A stretch of 64,000 nucleotides of DNA, taken from JBBDIP01 sp964602455. Lineage in GTDB: Bacteria; Bacillota; Sulfobacillia; Fermentithermobacillales; Fermentithermobacillaceae. Location: contig CAZRRG010000002.1 of NCBI GenBank assembly GCA_964602455.1, positions 1 through 64,000 on the forward strand, written 5' to 3'. The translations under genes and the position numbers were made by a program. Positions 41,851 through 50,590 of this stretch are shown here, one piece after another. Numbering within the stretch: position 1 is the first letter of the stretch; every line of letters begins with the position of its first letter. The notes under the pieces are model-generated. The model did no database searches. It was given only the letters and a program-made list of their open reading frames with translations, and was not told the origin of the DNA.

Positions 41851-42855
41851 TCAAATCTCCTCGTAGTTCCAAGTCTTGGGGACAAAGATCTTGTTGTAGC
41901 GCGCTATCGCGAACCGGTCGGTCATGCCCGCGACGTAATCCCTGACCGCGCCAGGTTCTCCGGCGTACCTGTACGAGCCGGTCATATCCTCGGGATGCTC
42001 ACGGAAGTGGTAGTACAGCGCCTCAACCAGGCCCTTTGCCTTGTCCTCTTCCTTCTTGGCCGCTGAATCCACATAGACGCGCTCAAACAGGAATGTTCTT
42101 AAGACGTTCAGAGCCCAAAGCGGTTCCCCTTCCAGGATCACCTGTCCGGACTCAATGCTCTGTTCGATCACAGCGGTAACCAGCGTGTTGATCCTCTGCC
42201 CGTGAGTCTTGCCGAGCACCCGGAGAGCGTCCCCCGGCAAGGCGTCCTGAGCCAGGACTCCCCCGCGCAGGGCATCGTCGATATCGTGGTTTACGTACGC
42301 GATCCTATCGGCAAGCTGGACGCACCGTCCTTCTGAGGTCGAAGGCTTCTGCTTCCACGGGTGGTTCACGATGCCGTCCCGGACTTCCCAGGTGAGGTTT
42401 AGCCCCCCGCTCTCCAGGACGTCGACGACCCTGAGGGACTGCTCGTTGTGGGAGAACCCTCCCGGATGAACCCTGTCCAGCACATCCTCACCGGCGTGGC
42501 CGAACGGTGTATGCCCCAGGTCGTGGCCCAGCGCGATCGCTTCGGTAAGGTCCTCGTTAAGCCTAAGACCCCTGGCTATGGTGCGGGCGATCTGGCATAC
42601 CTCAAGGGTATGGGTCAGGCGCGTGCGGAAATGGTCAGCCTCAGGCGCGATGAAAACCTGGGTCTTGTCTTTAAGGCGCCTGAACGCCTTGGAGTGCACG
42701 ACCCTGTCGCGATCCCGTTGAAAGACAGTACGAATAGGGCACTCCTCTTCAGGCACGGCCCGGCCTTTGGAGTTCGCGGCAAGGGTGGCCATACCGGACA
42801 GCGTGGAGGCCTCAATTTCCATGGTGCGCTCGCGGATCGTCTTACTTTTGTCCAT
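41851..42855 (-). CDS. dgt: deoxyguanosinetriphosphate triphosphohydrolase-like protein
   Basis: 334 residues, type 2 length. HD-domain motifs: RLTHTLEVCQIA near residue 79, ALGHDLGHTPFGHAGE near 108, and a later ADRIAYVNHDIDDA. The family hydrolyses dNTPs to nucleosides and triphosphate. It sits directly before dnaG, a frequent Firmicutes order, linking dNTP level to replication. Confidence 0.92.
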   Translation of the reverse strand: MDKSKTIRERTMEIEASTLSGMATLAANSKGRAVPEEECPIRTVFQRDRDRVVHSKAFRRLKDKTQVFIAPEADHFRTRLTHTLEVCQIARTIARGLRLNEDLTEAIALGHDLGHTPFGHAGEDVLDRVHPGGFSHNEQSLRVVDVLESGGLNLTWEVRDGIVNHPWKQKPSTSEGRCVQLADRIAYVNHDIDDALRGGVLAQDALPGDALRVLGKTHGQRINTLVTAVIEQSIESGQVILEGEPLWALNVLRTFLFERVYVDSAAKKEEDKAKGLVEALYYHFREHPEDMTGSYRYAGEPGAVRDYVAGMTDRFAIARYNKIFVPKTWNYEEI

Positions 42856-42907
42856 GAGAACATATTCGAAGAAACCTCGTGATCTCCTCCGATTAGCTCA
42901 AGCGAGA

Positions 42908-42932
42908 AGGCCCCGGCGCAATACCGGGGCCT
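42908..42932 (-). terminator. hairpin between ppdK and dgt, possible terminator
   Basis: AGGCCCCGG and CCGGGGCCT form a 9-bp GC-rich stem with a 7-base loop, about 50 bases after the ppdK stop. On the minus strand TCTCGCTTG follows, which is not U-rich, so termination would be partial or factor-assisted. Confidence 0.5.
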
Positions 42933-42981
42933 ATCCGCGTCATCGTTAGCCGGCGAGCCCTAGGGCCGTCCGGCCGGTCTG

Positions 42982-45633
42982 CTACTTCTGGGGATGGTCG
43001 AGCGCCGCGTGGGCGGCAGCCAGCCTTGCCACAGGAACCCTGAAGGGCGAGCAGGAGACGTAGTCGAGTCCGACCATGTGGCAGAACTCCACCGATTCGG
43101 GATCTCCGCCGTGCTCGCCGCAGATACCGATCACGAGGTCTGGACGAGTCTTGCGACCCAGCTGCACGGCCATCTCAACGAGCTTGCCCACTCCCTGCCT
43201 GTCGAGGGTCTGGAACGGGTTCTCCTTGAAGTACTTCTTCTCCAGGTAAGCGTGGAGGAACTTCGCCTCGGCGTCGTCACGGCTGTACCCAAAGGTCATC
43301 TGGGTGAGGTCGTTGGTGCCGAAGGAGAAGAACTCGGCCCACTTGGCGATATCGTCAGCAACGAGAGCTGCACGCGGGATCTCGATCATGGTGCCTACGA
43401 CTATCGGGAAGTCGACGCCGGTCTCCTTGCGGACCTCTTCGCCGACCCTGACGACCATCTCGCGGTTCTCCTCGATCTCAGGCTCGATGCCAACCAAGGG
43501 GATCATGACTTCCGGCTTTACGTCGGTGTAGCCATCCTTGAACAGCTGAGCGGTGGCCTGGAAGATCGCCCTGGCCTGCATCTCGTAGATCTCGGGCCAC
43601 AGGACGCCCAAGCGGCAGCCGCGGAGCCCCATCATGGGGTTGGCCTCATGCAGCTCCCTGGCCTTGGCGAGGGTCTCCTCGACCTTGGCGATCTCGGACG
43701 CGGGGGCGTTCTGGTGCTTCATCTCTACCAGCCTGACAGCCAGTTCCTCGGTTGACGGGAGGAACTCGTGAAGCGGCGGGTCAAGCAGTCTGATGGTCAC
43801 GGGGAATCCCCGCATGGCCTTCAGGATCCCGTAGAAGTCTTCCTGCTGCATGGGAAGGAGCTTGTCGAGAGCCGCCTTACGCTGTTCGACGGTCTCGGCC
43901 ATGATCATCTCCTGAACCACTGGCAGCCTATCGGCCGCCATGAACATGTGCTCGGTACGGGTGAGGCCGATACCCTCGGCTCCGAGAGCGCGGGCCTTCT
44001 CGGCATCGGCAGGAGTGTCGGCGTTGGCCTTCACACCGAGGCGGCGGACTTCGTCAGCCCAGGTGAGGATCTCTTCGAAGGCGCCGGAGAGCTTCGGCTC
44101 GACCAAGGGGACCGCTCCGATGAACACGTTGCCGGTGCTGCCATCGATCGAGATTACGTCTCCCTCTTTGATGGTGGCCTTGCCGATAGTGGCCTTGCGG
44201 TTCTCGATATCCAGGTGGAGAGCGTCGCAACCGACGATGGCGGGCTTGCCCATTCCACGAGCAACGACCGCCGCGTGGCAGGTCATTCCGCCGCGAGAGG
44301 TAAGCACGCCCTGCGCGAAGACGATGCCGGGCATGTCTTCGGGCTTGGTCTCAGGCCTGACCAGGATGACCTTCTCGCCTTCCTGGCCCATCTTCTCGGC
44401 CTTCTTGTAGTCAAACACCACGGCGCCGATAGCGGCTCCCGGCGAAGCGGGAAGACCCTTGCCGACGACCTCGGCCTTGGCGTTGGGATCGATGCCCCTG
44501 TGGAGCATGCGTGACACTTCGTCGGCCTTGACCCTCTTCAGAGCCTCGGTCTTGGTGATACGGCCTTCGTGAACCATCTGGCGGGCTATCTCCAGCGAGG
44601 CGGCGGCGGTGCGCTTGCCGGTACGGGTCTGGAGCATGTACAGCTTCCCGTGCTCGATGGTGAACTCCATGTCCTGCATATCGCGGTAGTGATCCTCGAG
44701 CGTCTTCGCCACCTGCTTGATCTGCTCGTAGGTCTCGGGCAGGTCGTTAGGCATTTCGGCGATGGGCTTGGGGGTCCGGATACCGGCGACGACGTCTTCG
44801 CCCTGAGCGTTGACCAGGTACTCGCCGTACAGCACGTTCTCACCGGTCGACGGGTTCCTGGTGAACATAACACCGGTGCCCGAGTCAAATCCCATGTTAC
44901 CGAACACCATCATCTGGACGTTGACGGCGGTCCCGAGATCATCGGGGATCTTGTTGATCTTGCGGTACACGATGGCGCGCTCGGTGTTCCAGGAGCGGAA
45001 CACGGCCTCGACGGCCATCTTGAGCTGGTCCATCGGGTTGTCCGGGAACTCGATGCCGGCGTGCTCCTTCACGACCTTACGGTAGCCGGCGATGACCTTC
45101 TTCAGGCCCTCGACCGAGATCTCGTAGTCGTACTTCACTTTCTCGGCTTCACGCTGGGCCACAAGGACATGCTCGAAGTGGTCGTGGTCGACGCCGAGCA
45201 CTACGTCGCCGAACATCTGCATGAACCTTCGGTGGCAGTCCAGCGCAAACCGCTCGTTGCCGGTGGCGTCAATGAGCCCCTGCACGCTGTTGTCATTTAG
45301 TCCGAGGTTCAGGATGGTGTCCATCATGCCGGGCATGCTGATGGCAGCGCCCGAACGGACCGAGACCAGGAGGGGATTCTTCCTGCCTCCAAAGGTCTTT
45401 CCGGTCTCCTGCTCAAGAGCCTTGACGTGAGTCTCGACTTCTTCCCAGAGACCCTCCGGCAGCTTCTTGCCTTCCTTGTAGTACTCGATACAGGTCGCAG
45501 TCGTGATAGTGAATCCCGGGGGCACCGGCAGACCGATACGGGTCATCTCCGCCAATCCCGCGCCCTTGCCGCCGAGGACAGACCTCATGCTGTCATTGCC
45601 CTCGCGGAAACTGTACACGCGCTTTGTTCCCAC
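42982..45633 (-). CDS. ppdK: pyruvate, phosphate dikinase
   Basis: 883 residues, typical. It interconverts pyruvate + ATP + Pi with PEP + AMP + PPi. The N-terminal ATP-grasp starts at VYSFREGNDSMRSVLGGKGA. The phospho-His is in RGGMTCHAAVVARGMG near residue 455. The PEP/pyruvate barrel has GLRGCRLG, FGTNDLTQM and the catalytic Cys in ICGEHGG near the end. The GTG at 45633 follows AGGAGG at 7 bases; upstream codons to 45741 cover the promoter and are not coding. It faces glyS on the same strand with its own promoter. Confidence 0.97.
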   Translation of the reverse strand: MGTKRVYSFREGNDSMRSVLGGKGAGLAEMTRIGLPVPPGFTITTATCIEYYKEGKKLPEGLWEEVETHVKALEQETGKTFGGRKNPLLVSVRSGAAISMPGMMDTILNLGLNDNSVQGLIDATGNERFALDCHRRFMQMFGDVVLGVDHDHFEHVLVAQREAEKVKYDYEISVEGLKKVIAGYRKVVKEHAGIEFPDNPMDQLKMAVEAVFRSWNTERAIVYRKINKIPDDLGTAVNVQMMVFGNMGFDSGTGVMFTRNPSTGENVLYGEYLVNAQGEDVVAGIRTPKPIAEMPNDLPETYEQIKQVAKTLEDHYRDMQDMEFTIEHGKLYMLQTRTGKRTAAASLEIARQMVHEGRITKTEALKRVKADEVSRMLHRGIDPNAKAEVVGKGLPASPGAAIGAVVFDYKKAEKMGQEGEKVILVRPETKPEDMPGIVFAQGVLTSRGGMTCHAAVVARGMGKPAIVGCDALHLDIENRKATIGKATIKEGDVISIDGSTGNVFIGAVPLVEPKLSGAFEEILTWADEVRRLGVKANADTPADAEKARALGAEGIGLTRTEHMFMAADRLPVVQEMIMAETVEQRKAALDKLLPMQQEDFYGILKAMRGFPVTIRLLDPPLHEFLPSTEELAVRLVEMKHQNAPASEIAKVEETLAKARELHEANPMMGLRGCRLGVLWPEIYEMQARAIFQATAQLFKDGYTDVKPEVMIPLVGIEPEIEENREMVVRVGEEVRKETGVDFPIVVGTMIEIPRAALVADDIAKWAEFFSFGTNDLTQMTFGYSRDDAEAKFLHAYLEKKYFKENPFQTLDRQGVGKLVEMAVQLGRKTRPDLVIGICGEHGGDPESVEFCHMVGLDYVSCSPFRVPVARLAAAHAALDHPQK

Positions 45634-45711
45634 GCTTCCGCCTCCTATGTTGTGAGTCTTGAATCTCCGAGAGTTGGGTGGTGCATAAGGCCCGACTGCA
45701 CAATCGGGGAT

Positions 45712-45741
45712 ATTGTATCCGTTAGTGAAGGTGCATTTCAA
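45712..45741 (-). promoter_or_regulatory. promoter of ppdK
   Basis: TTGAAA (complement of 45736-45741) and TACAAT (complement of 45712-45717) are 18 bases apart. The -35 lies 4 bases from the glyS stop. A small hairpin (CCCGA/TCGGG, 45691-45708) follows in the leader without a U-run. Confidence 0.75.
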
Positions 45742-45744
45742 TAA

Positions 45745-47874
45745 TCACCCTTCCCTACCTAGCAAGGGTAGAATGTGGGCAAAATCGGCATAGCTGGTAT
45801 ACAGGCGAGAAACTCTGCGCAAGAGCGCCAACCTGTTTGACCGCACTGCAAGATCATCCGCCATGATTAGCACTTCATCCAAGCAACGGTCGACAGGTCC
45901 CCGGAGACCAGCCAGGCGGTCGAGGTACCCGCCGTAGTCGCCCTCCTCGTACATCCGGGCAAGGATGGGCGAGACCTCTGTGACGGCACAGTGCAAAGCC
46001 CTCTCCGGCTCCTCCGCGAGGAGGTCGGGATCGACGTCTCCCCCGCTCTCCGCACCCTTGGCCAGGACGCTGGTGCGCCTCCACCCGGTGACGACATCGG
46101 CAAGTCTTTTCCCTTCCAGCCGGGAGAGGGCCTGGGCCATTGCGGGCAGCCTTGCAATCCGCTTCTCGCCGCCTCCAAGCGCCGCTCTTGTAACCTCAAC
46201 TGAGAAGCCTCTATCGATGAGGGCGCCTTCCACTCTGCCCAGAAGGAACTGTAGCAGCTTGGCTTTGCGATCCGGCGCAGGATTCATGACAACTCCGGTA
46301 GCCAAGCGCAGGGGCTCATCGAGCAGCCCCTCCAAGTCCGCGTCGTACCCGTGGCCCATCAGGATCGAGACCACGCCCATGGCGTTCCGCCGCAGGCCAA
46401 ACGGGTCCGCTGAACCCGAGACCTCCATGCCGAGGGAGAACGCGACAGCCAGTGTGTCGAGTTTGTCCACCAGAGCAACCACCGACGGGATACCTGGCTC
46501 GGGAAGCCGGTCTTTGGCGCCGCGAGGGAGATACTGGTCCCGGATGGCCGCCACGATCCCGGCGGGCAGGCCCTCGAGCTCGCCGTAACGCCATCCCATG
46601 ATGCCCTCGAGTTCAGGGAACTCCCTGACCATTGCGGTGACCAGGTCGGCCTTCGCCAGCTTAGCCGCACGAGCAGCCACATCCGCATCGAAACGCTCTT
46701 GACTGCCCGTCTCAGGACTGCTGACCGCGGACCTATGCTGCAGCGCCGGCGAGACCACACGCGCCAGACGCTCCATGCGGCCGGCCTTATCAAGCATGGT
46801 TCCGGAGTTGCGCAGGAACCGGACTCCCGCGAGTTCAGGCAGTCTGGCCTCCAGCGATACCTTCCTGTCCTGTTCGAAGAAGAACTCGGCGTCCTCGAGC
46901 CTGGCCCGCAGGACCCACTCGTTTCCGGAGCGCACGGTCTCCATGCCGTGACTGGGATGCCCGTCCCTTACTCCCACAAAACCCGGGAGTATGTTGCCCT
47001 GGGCGTCCTCTACAGGGAAGTACCTTTGGTGATGGCGCATGGCCGTCACCAGCACTTCCTTGGGAAGGCTCCGGTACCTGTCCTCAAATCGCCCCAGGAA
47101 AGCCGAAGGATGTTCGCAGAGGGACGTGACCTCCGACAACAGCTCGTCGTCGATGACCGGCTCGCCCCCGAGCTCCAAGGCTACCTTCCGCGCTCCTTCA
47201 GTGATGAGCGCGGCGCGGCGGTCGGGATCCACGATCACCGACGCGTCATCCATCACCTTGAAGTAGTCGGCTGCTGAGGGCACTTCCAGGGGACCCGGGT
47301 GGAGAGTCCGGTGGCCCAAGGTACGCCGGCCCGAAGAGTGCCCGGCGATGAACATGGGCACGACGTCTTTCCCGTAGAGGGCGACGACCCAGCGGATGGG
47401 CCTGTACCAGCGCCAGTTCTCGTCACCCCACCGCATCGGGTAGGGAGACTCCAGCCCCATAACGACGGAGGGCAGGATGGCGGATAGGACATCGGCCGCC
47501 GGCCGGCCCTTCTCGTGACGCTGGCCGTACACGTACTCGCCTCCGGCCTCCTCCTTGAGGATCACCTCTGACGGGTCTATCCCCAGCGACCGGGCAAATC
47601 CCAGGAGCGCCTTGGACGGATTGCCGTCCTGGTCATACGCCGCCTTCTTGGAAGGCCCCCTTACTTCGGTGACGGCGTCGCCGCTCCTATCGGAAAGGTC
47701 TTCAACAACCAAGACCAGCCTGCGCGGGGTGCCGTAGGTCTTTACTTCCGAAAACGCCATGCGGGCCTCTTTGAGAGCAGCCTCGGCCTTGGCGCGCAGG
47801 TCCCGCACCGCTAGGGGAAGATAGCGGGCCGGTATCTCGTCGCAACCTACCTCAAGCAGGAACTTCTCAGGCAT
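45745..47874 (-). CDS. glyS: glycyl-tRNA synthetase beta subunit
   Basis: 709 residues. LLEVGCDEIPARYLP at the N-terminus and TYGTPRRLVL are the family opening; MRWGDENWRWYRPIRWVVALYG and MRHHQRYFPVED follow; and a C-terminal helical DALR-like domain ends it. It works as alpha2beta2 with GlyQ. The ATG at 47874 follows GGAGGG and overlaps the end of glyQ by 8 bases. Confidence 0.97.
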   Translation of the reverse strand: MPEKFLLEVGCDEIPARYLPLAVRDLRAKAEAALKEARMAFSEVKTYGTPRRLVLVVEDLSDRSGDAVTEVRGPSKKAAYDQDGNPSKALLGFARSLGIDPSEVILKEEAGGEYVYGQRHEKGRPAADVLSAILPSVVMGLESPYPMRWGDENWRWYRPIRWVVALYGKDVVPMFIAGHSSGRRTLGHRTLHPGPLEVPSAADYFKVMDDASVIVDPDRRAALITEGARKVALELGGEPVIDDELLSEVTSLCEHPSAFLGRFEDRYRSLPKEVLVTAMRHHQRYFPVEDAQGNILPGFVGVRDGHPSHGMETVRSGNEWVLRARLEDAEFFFEQDRKVSLEARLPELAGVRFLRNSGTMLDKAGRMERLARVVSPALQHRSAVSSPETGSQERFDADVAARAAKLAKADLVTAMVREFPELEGIMGWRYGELEGLPAGIVAAIRDQYLPRGAKDRLPEPGIPSVVALVDKLDTLAVAFSLGMEVSGSADPFGLRRNAMGVVSILMGHGYDADLEGLLDEPLRLATGVVMNPAPDRKAKLLQFLLGRVEGALIDRGFSVEVTRAALGGGEKRIARLPAMAQALSRLEGKRLADVVTGWRRTSVLAKGAESGGDVDPDLLAEEPERALHCAVTEVSPILARMYEEGDYGGYLDRLAGLRGPVDRCLDEVLIMADDLAVRSNRLALLRRVSRLYTSYADFAHILPLLGREG

Positions 47875-48736
47875 GGTCTTCGCCCTCCAGATCAAGGGCG
47901 TACTTCTTGGCGCACGCTCTGGTAAGCGCCCTCACCCGCCCGATGTAGTTCTGACGCTCCGACACCGAAAGGGCGCCCCGAGCGTCAAGAAGGTTGAAGG
48001 TATGGGAGCACTTCAGGGCCCAATCGTAAGACGGGAGCACGAGGCCCTTTTCGAGCACCCGCTTGGACTCTGCCTCGTACATGTCGAACAGGCTGCGCAG
48101 CATGTCGGTGTCGGCAACCTCAAATCCGTAAGCGGAACCCTGCTTCTCCTGGTCAAGGAAGATATCCTTGTATCGCAAGCCGGGCGACACCATTACATCC
48201 CAGGAGTTGTCGAGTCCCTGTATGTATGCCGCAAGCCGCTCGAGCCCGTAGGTTATCTCGCAAGAGATGGGGTTCACCTGGAGCCCGCCCATCTCCTGGA
48301 AGTAGGTGAACTGGGTAATCTCGTTTCCGTCCAGCCAGACTTCCCAGCCCAGGCCTGACGCACCCAACGTGGGGGATTCCCAGTTGTCCTCGACAAGGCG
48401 GATATCGTGTTCTTCCCTGTGGATCCCCAACCGCTCCAGCGACTCTATGTACATCTCCACAATCATATCGGGCGGCGGCTTCAGGATGACCTGGAACTGG
48501 AAGTAGTGGCCCATGCGGTACGGGTTGTCCCCGTAGCGGGCATCCTGAGGCCTTCTCGAGGGTTCAACATAAGCGATCTTCCACGGCTTTTTGCCCAGTA
48601 CCCTGAAGAAGGTATAGGGGTTCATCGTCCCCGCGCCTTTTTCGGTATCGTAGGGCTGAGCAATGTAGCAGCCCTTTTCGGCCCAGAACCCTTGGAGAGC
48701 CGCGATCACGTCGCAGAATGTCTTGATCTCCTGCAC
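47867..48736 (-). CDS. glyQ: glycyl-tRNA synthetase alpha subunit
   Basis: 289 residues. Class II core with GCYIAQPYDTEKGAGT near residue 23, YVEPSRRPQDARYGDNPYR near 58, and FTYFQEMGGL with ITYGLERLAAYIQG for motif 3. The GTG at 48736 follows AAGGAG; the frame continues upstream to 48829 without family sequence. No T-box leader exists in the 89 bases after recO. Confidence 0.97.
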   Translation of the reverse strand: MQEIKTFCDVIAALQGFWAEKGCYIAQPYDTEKGAGTMNPYTFFRVLGKKPWKIAYVEPSRRPQDARYGDNPYRMGHYFQFQVILKPPPDMIVEMYIESLERLGIHREEHDIRLVEDNWESPTLGASGLGWEVWLDGNEITQFTYFQEMGGLQVNPISCEITYGLERLAAYIQGLDNSWDVMVSPGLRYKDIFLDQEKQGSAYGFEVADTDMLRSLFDMYEAESKRVLEKGLVLPSYDWALKCSHTFNLLDARGALSVSERQNYIGRVRALTRACAKKYALDLEGEDHA

Positions 48737-48825
48737 CTTCGGTAGACTCCTTCCTGTAGCGCCCCGGCCCTGAGGGTCTGCCCGCCGATTGCCAGGCATC
48801 CGGGGACAGTCGATCTTCGCCGCCG

Positions 48826-49572
48826 TCACACCTCTATCCTTTCCACGAGGGAGACGGAGTTAAGGCGTTTGCCCAGAATACCGGAAATGTAGGCGATGAG
48901 GACGGCGGTTGCCTCTTTGCGAACGACTCCCCGGGCGTTAACGCTAGGACCCGAACGGCCGCTTTCAGATATGAGAGAGAGCGTACGCGCAGCCCCCAAG
49001 GACACCTCTGTCATCTCCTCGCCCAGAACGGACTGGCCTTTGCATTTGGGGCAGATGATACCGCCGGCGGTAGGCGAGAAGAAGAGCGGCGCTGACGGAG
49101 GAGAGCCGCACAACGCGCACGCGCCGAAGGTGGGAGCGAACCCTGTCCTGGCAAGGATGCCGATGGCGCCCCAGATCGCTACGGGCCAGGGATCCTCCCT
49201 CTCCTCCAACGCAGTGAGAACCGCGTCCGAGAACTCAAAGACGGCGGGATTAGCCTCCCGCAAGGGAAGGATCGAGGACAGGAGTTCCGCCAGGAAGCCC
49301 GCGTACACCATCTTGTTGTAGTCCAGCATGATCCCGGCGTAGGACCGCGACGCGCCGACCTGGGTTATGCGGTCAAAGGTGCGCCCCCTGAACACTTCTA
49401 TTGTCGCCTTGCTGTAGGGCTGAGTTATTGCCGAAAGCTTGCTCTGCGGCCTCCGGGCGCCCTTCACAACAGCCTTCACTAACCCCTCGTCGCGAGTCAG
49501 GACCGTCGCCACTCTATCGTGCTCGCCCAGGTCGAACTGGGCGAGGAATATGCCCTCGGTCTGGTACAGCAT
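48826..49572 (-). CDS. recO: DNA repair protein RecO
   Basis: 248 residues. N-terminal OB fold (YQTEGIFLAQFDLGEHDRV, RRPQSKLSAI, LEVF-like RGRTFDRI) and a zinc-binding CALCG...CPKCKG region near 150-175. RecO loads RecA with RecF/RecR. Starts 1 base after the dgkA stop. Confidence 0.93.
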   Translation of the reverse strand: MLYQTEGIFLAQFDLGEHDRVATVLTRDEGLVKAVVKGARRPQSKLSAITQPYSKATIEVFRGRTFDRITQVGASRSYAGIMLDYNKMVYAGFLAELLSSILPLREANPAVFEFSDAVLTALEEREDPWPVAIWGAIGILARTGFAPTFGACALCGSPPSAPLFFSPTAGGIICPKCKGQSVLGEEMTEVSLGAARTLSLISESGRSGPSVNARGVVRKEATAVLIAYISGILGKRLNSVSLVERIEV

Positions 49573-50139
49573 CTACTTCGGACCCGTGCCGGGCGACAGC
49601 GGCAACGCCAGACCAGCCAGCGCCGGGAGCACGATAAGGGCAAGATAGAGAGCGAACGGTCTCCAGCGGGTATCCAGGAAGGACTGGAGCCTGGGGCCAA
49701 GTTCGGGGATGACGGGGCAGAACACGATGAGACCGATAAGGACCGAGAACGCCGCGGACAGCAACACCCCGGCGGCCGCTACATCTTTCACAACCTTGGC
49801 GATGGGGTTGTGGCGGGGCTCCAGGAGATCGGTCATTGACTCTGCCACAGTGTTCACAACCTCGGCCAGCAGTACGCCTGCGATAGCGAGCACGACCATA
49901 AGTACCTCCATCCGCCCGACCCCGAGCACTATGCAGGCGGCGCCGGCCAGGGTAGCCAGGAGAACGTGCAGCCGCATGTTGGGTTGGGTCAGGTAGACGT
50001 AGGAGAGTCCTTCCCAGGCATATGCAAAGCTCCTCGCGACAGGGCGAAGCCCCCAGGAGGAAGGCGGGCTGCCGTAGAGACCGTAGGCGCCCTTCAGACC
50101 CTTATTACCGCTCTCAGGGCCTCGTCCTGGCGCTTCCAC
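49573..50139 (-). CDS. dgkA: diacylglycerol/undecaprenol kinase family protein
   Basis: 188 residues. An N-terminal ~30-residue polar extension precedes the small integral-membrane kinase domain: SFAYAWEGLSYVYLTQPNMRLH, then LLAEVVNTVAESMTDLLEP with the catalytic Glu and Asn, and NPIAKVVKDVAAAGVLL. Two further helices follow. In Firmicutes the enzyme phosphorylates undecaprenol for wall synthesis. It overlaps ybeY by 46 bases on the same strand. No era gene follows, unlike in many relatives. Confidence 0.88.
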   Translation of the reverse strand: MEAPGRGPESGNKGLKGAYGLYGSPPSSWGLRPVARSFAYAWEGLSYVYLTQPNMRLHVLLATLAGAACIVLGVGRMEVLMVVLAIAGVLLAEVVNTVAESMTDLLEPRHNPIAKVVKDVAAAGVLLSAAFSVLIGLIVFCPVIPELGPRLQSFLDTRWRPFALYLALIVLPALAGLALPLSPGTGPK

Positions 50140-50585
50140 ATGACCGCCTCTTTTTCCGGAGTGTCGTGGTCGTACCCAAGTAGATGGAGGGCGCCGTGAA
50201 CCAGAAGGAGAGCGATCTCTTCCTGCACGGTCTTGCCGTTGACCTTTGCCTGCCGGGCTGCCGTGTCCAGAGAGATGATCACATCGCCCAGCATCTCCGG
50301 TATCCCGGGGACCTTGACCATATCTTCCTCATCGCTATCCCTGAAAGCGAAGGAGAGCACGTCCGTTGGCCCTTCCACCCCACGGTACTGCTGGTTTAGC
50401 TCGGCGATGAAATCATCGTTGGTGAAGAGCACCGACACCTCGGCTTCCCCGGGTTTAAAGCCCGAGAGAGAAAGCGCGGCGTGCACAGCGCTTTCAGCCA
50501 GGTGGGCAAGCGCCTCCTTTTCACCATCGGGAAGTTCGGGATTGGTTAACGTGTCGATCTCGACAGTCACGTAGCTATCCTCCAT
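50094..50585 (-). CDS. ybeY: endoribonuclease YbeY (rRNA maturation factor)
   Basis: 163 residues. Zinc site HGALHLLGYDH near residue 132 (HxxxHxxGxxH) and the NQQYRGVEGPTDVLSF block near 65 are intact. It takes part in 16S rRNA 3' processing and ribosome quality control. Lies between the HD membrane protein and dgkA as usual. Confidence 0.95.
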   Translation of the reverse strand: MEDSYVTVEIDTLTNPELPDGEKEALAHLAESAVHAALSLSGFKPGEAEVSVLFTNDDFIAELNQQYRGVEGPTDVLSFAFRDSDEEDMVKVPGIPEMLGDVIISLDTAARQAKVNGKTVQEEIALLLVHGALHLLGYDHDTPEKEAVMWKRQDEALRAVIRV

Positions 50586-50590
50586 CGCGG

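Noticed and set aside
48737..48825. T-box leader for glyQS
   Set aside because: The gap to recO is 89 bases, too short, and no T-box sequence or terminator was seen.
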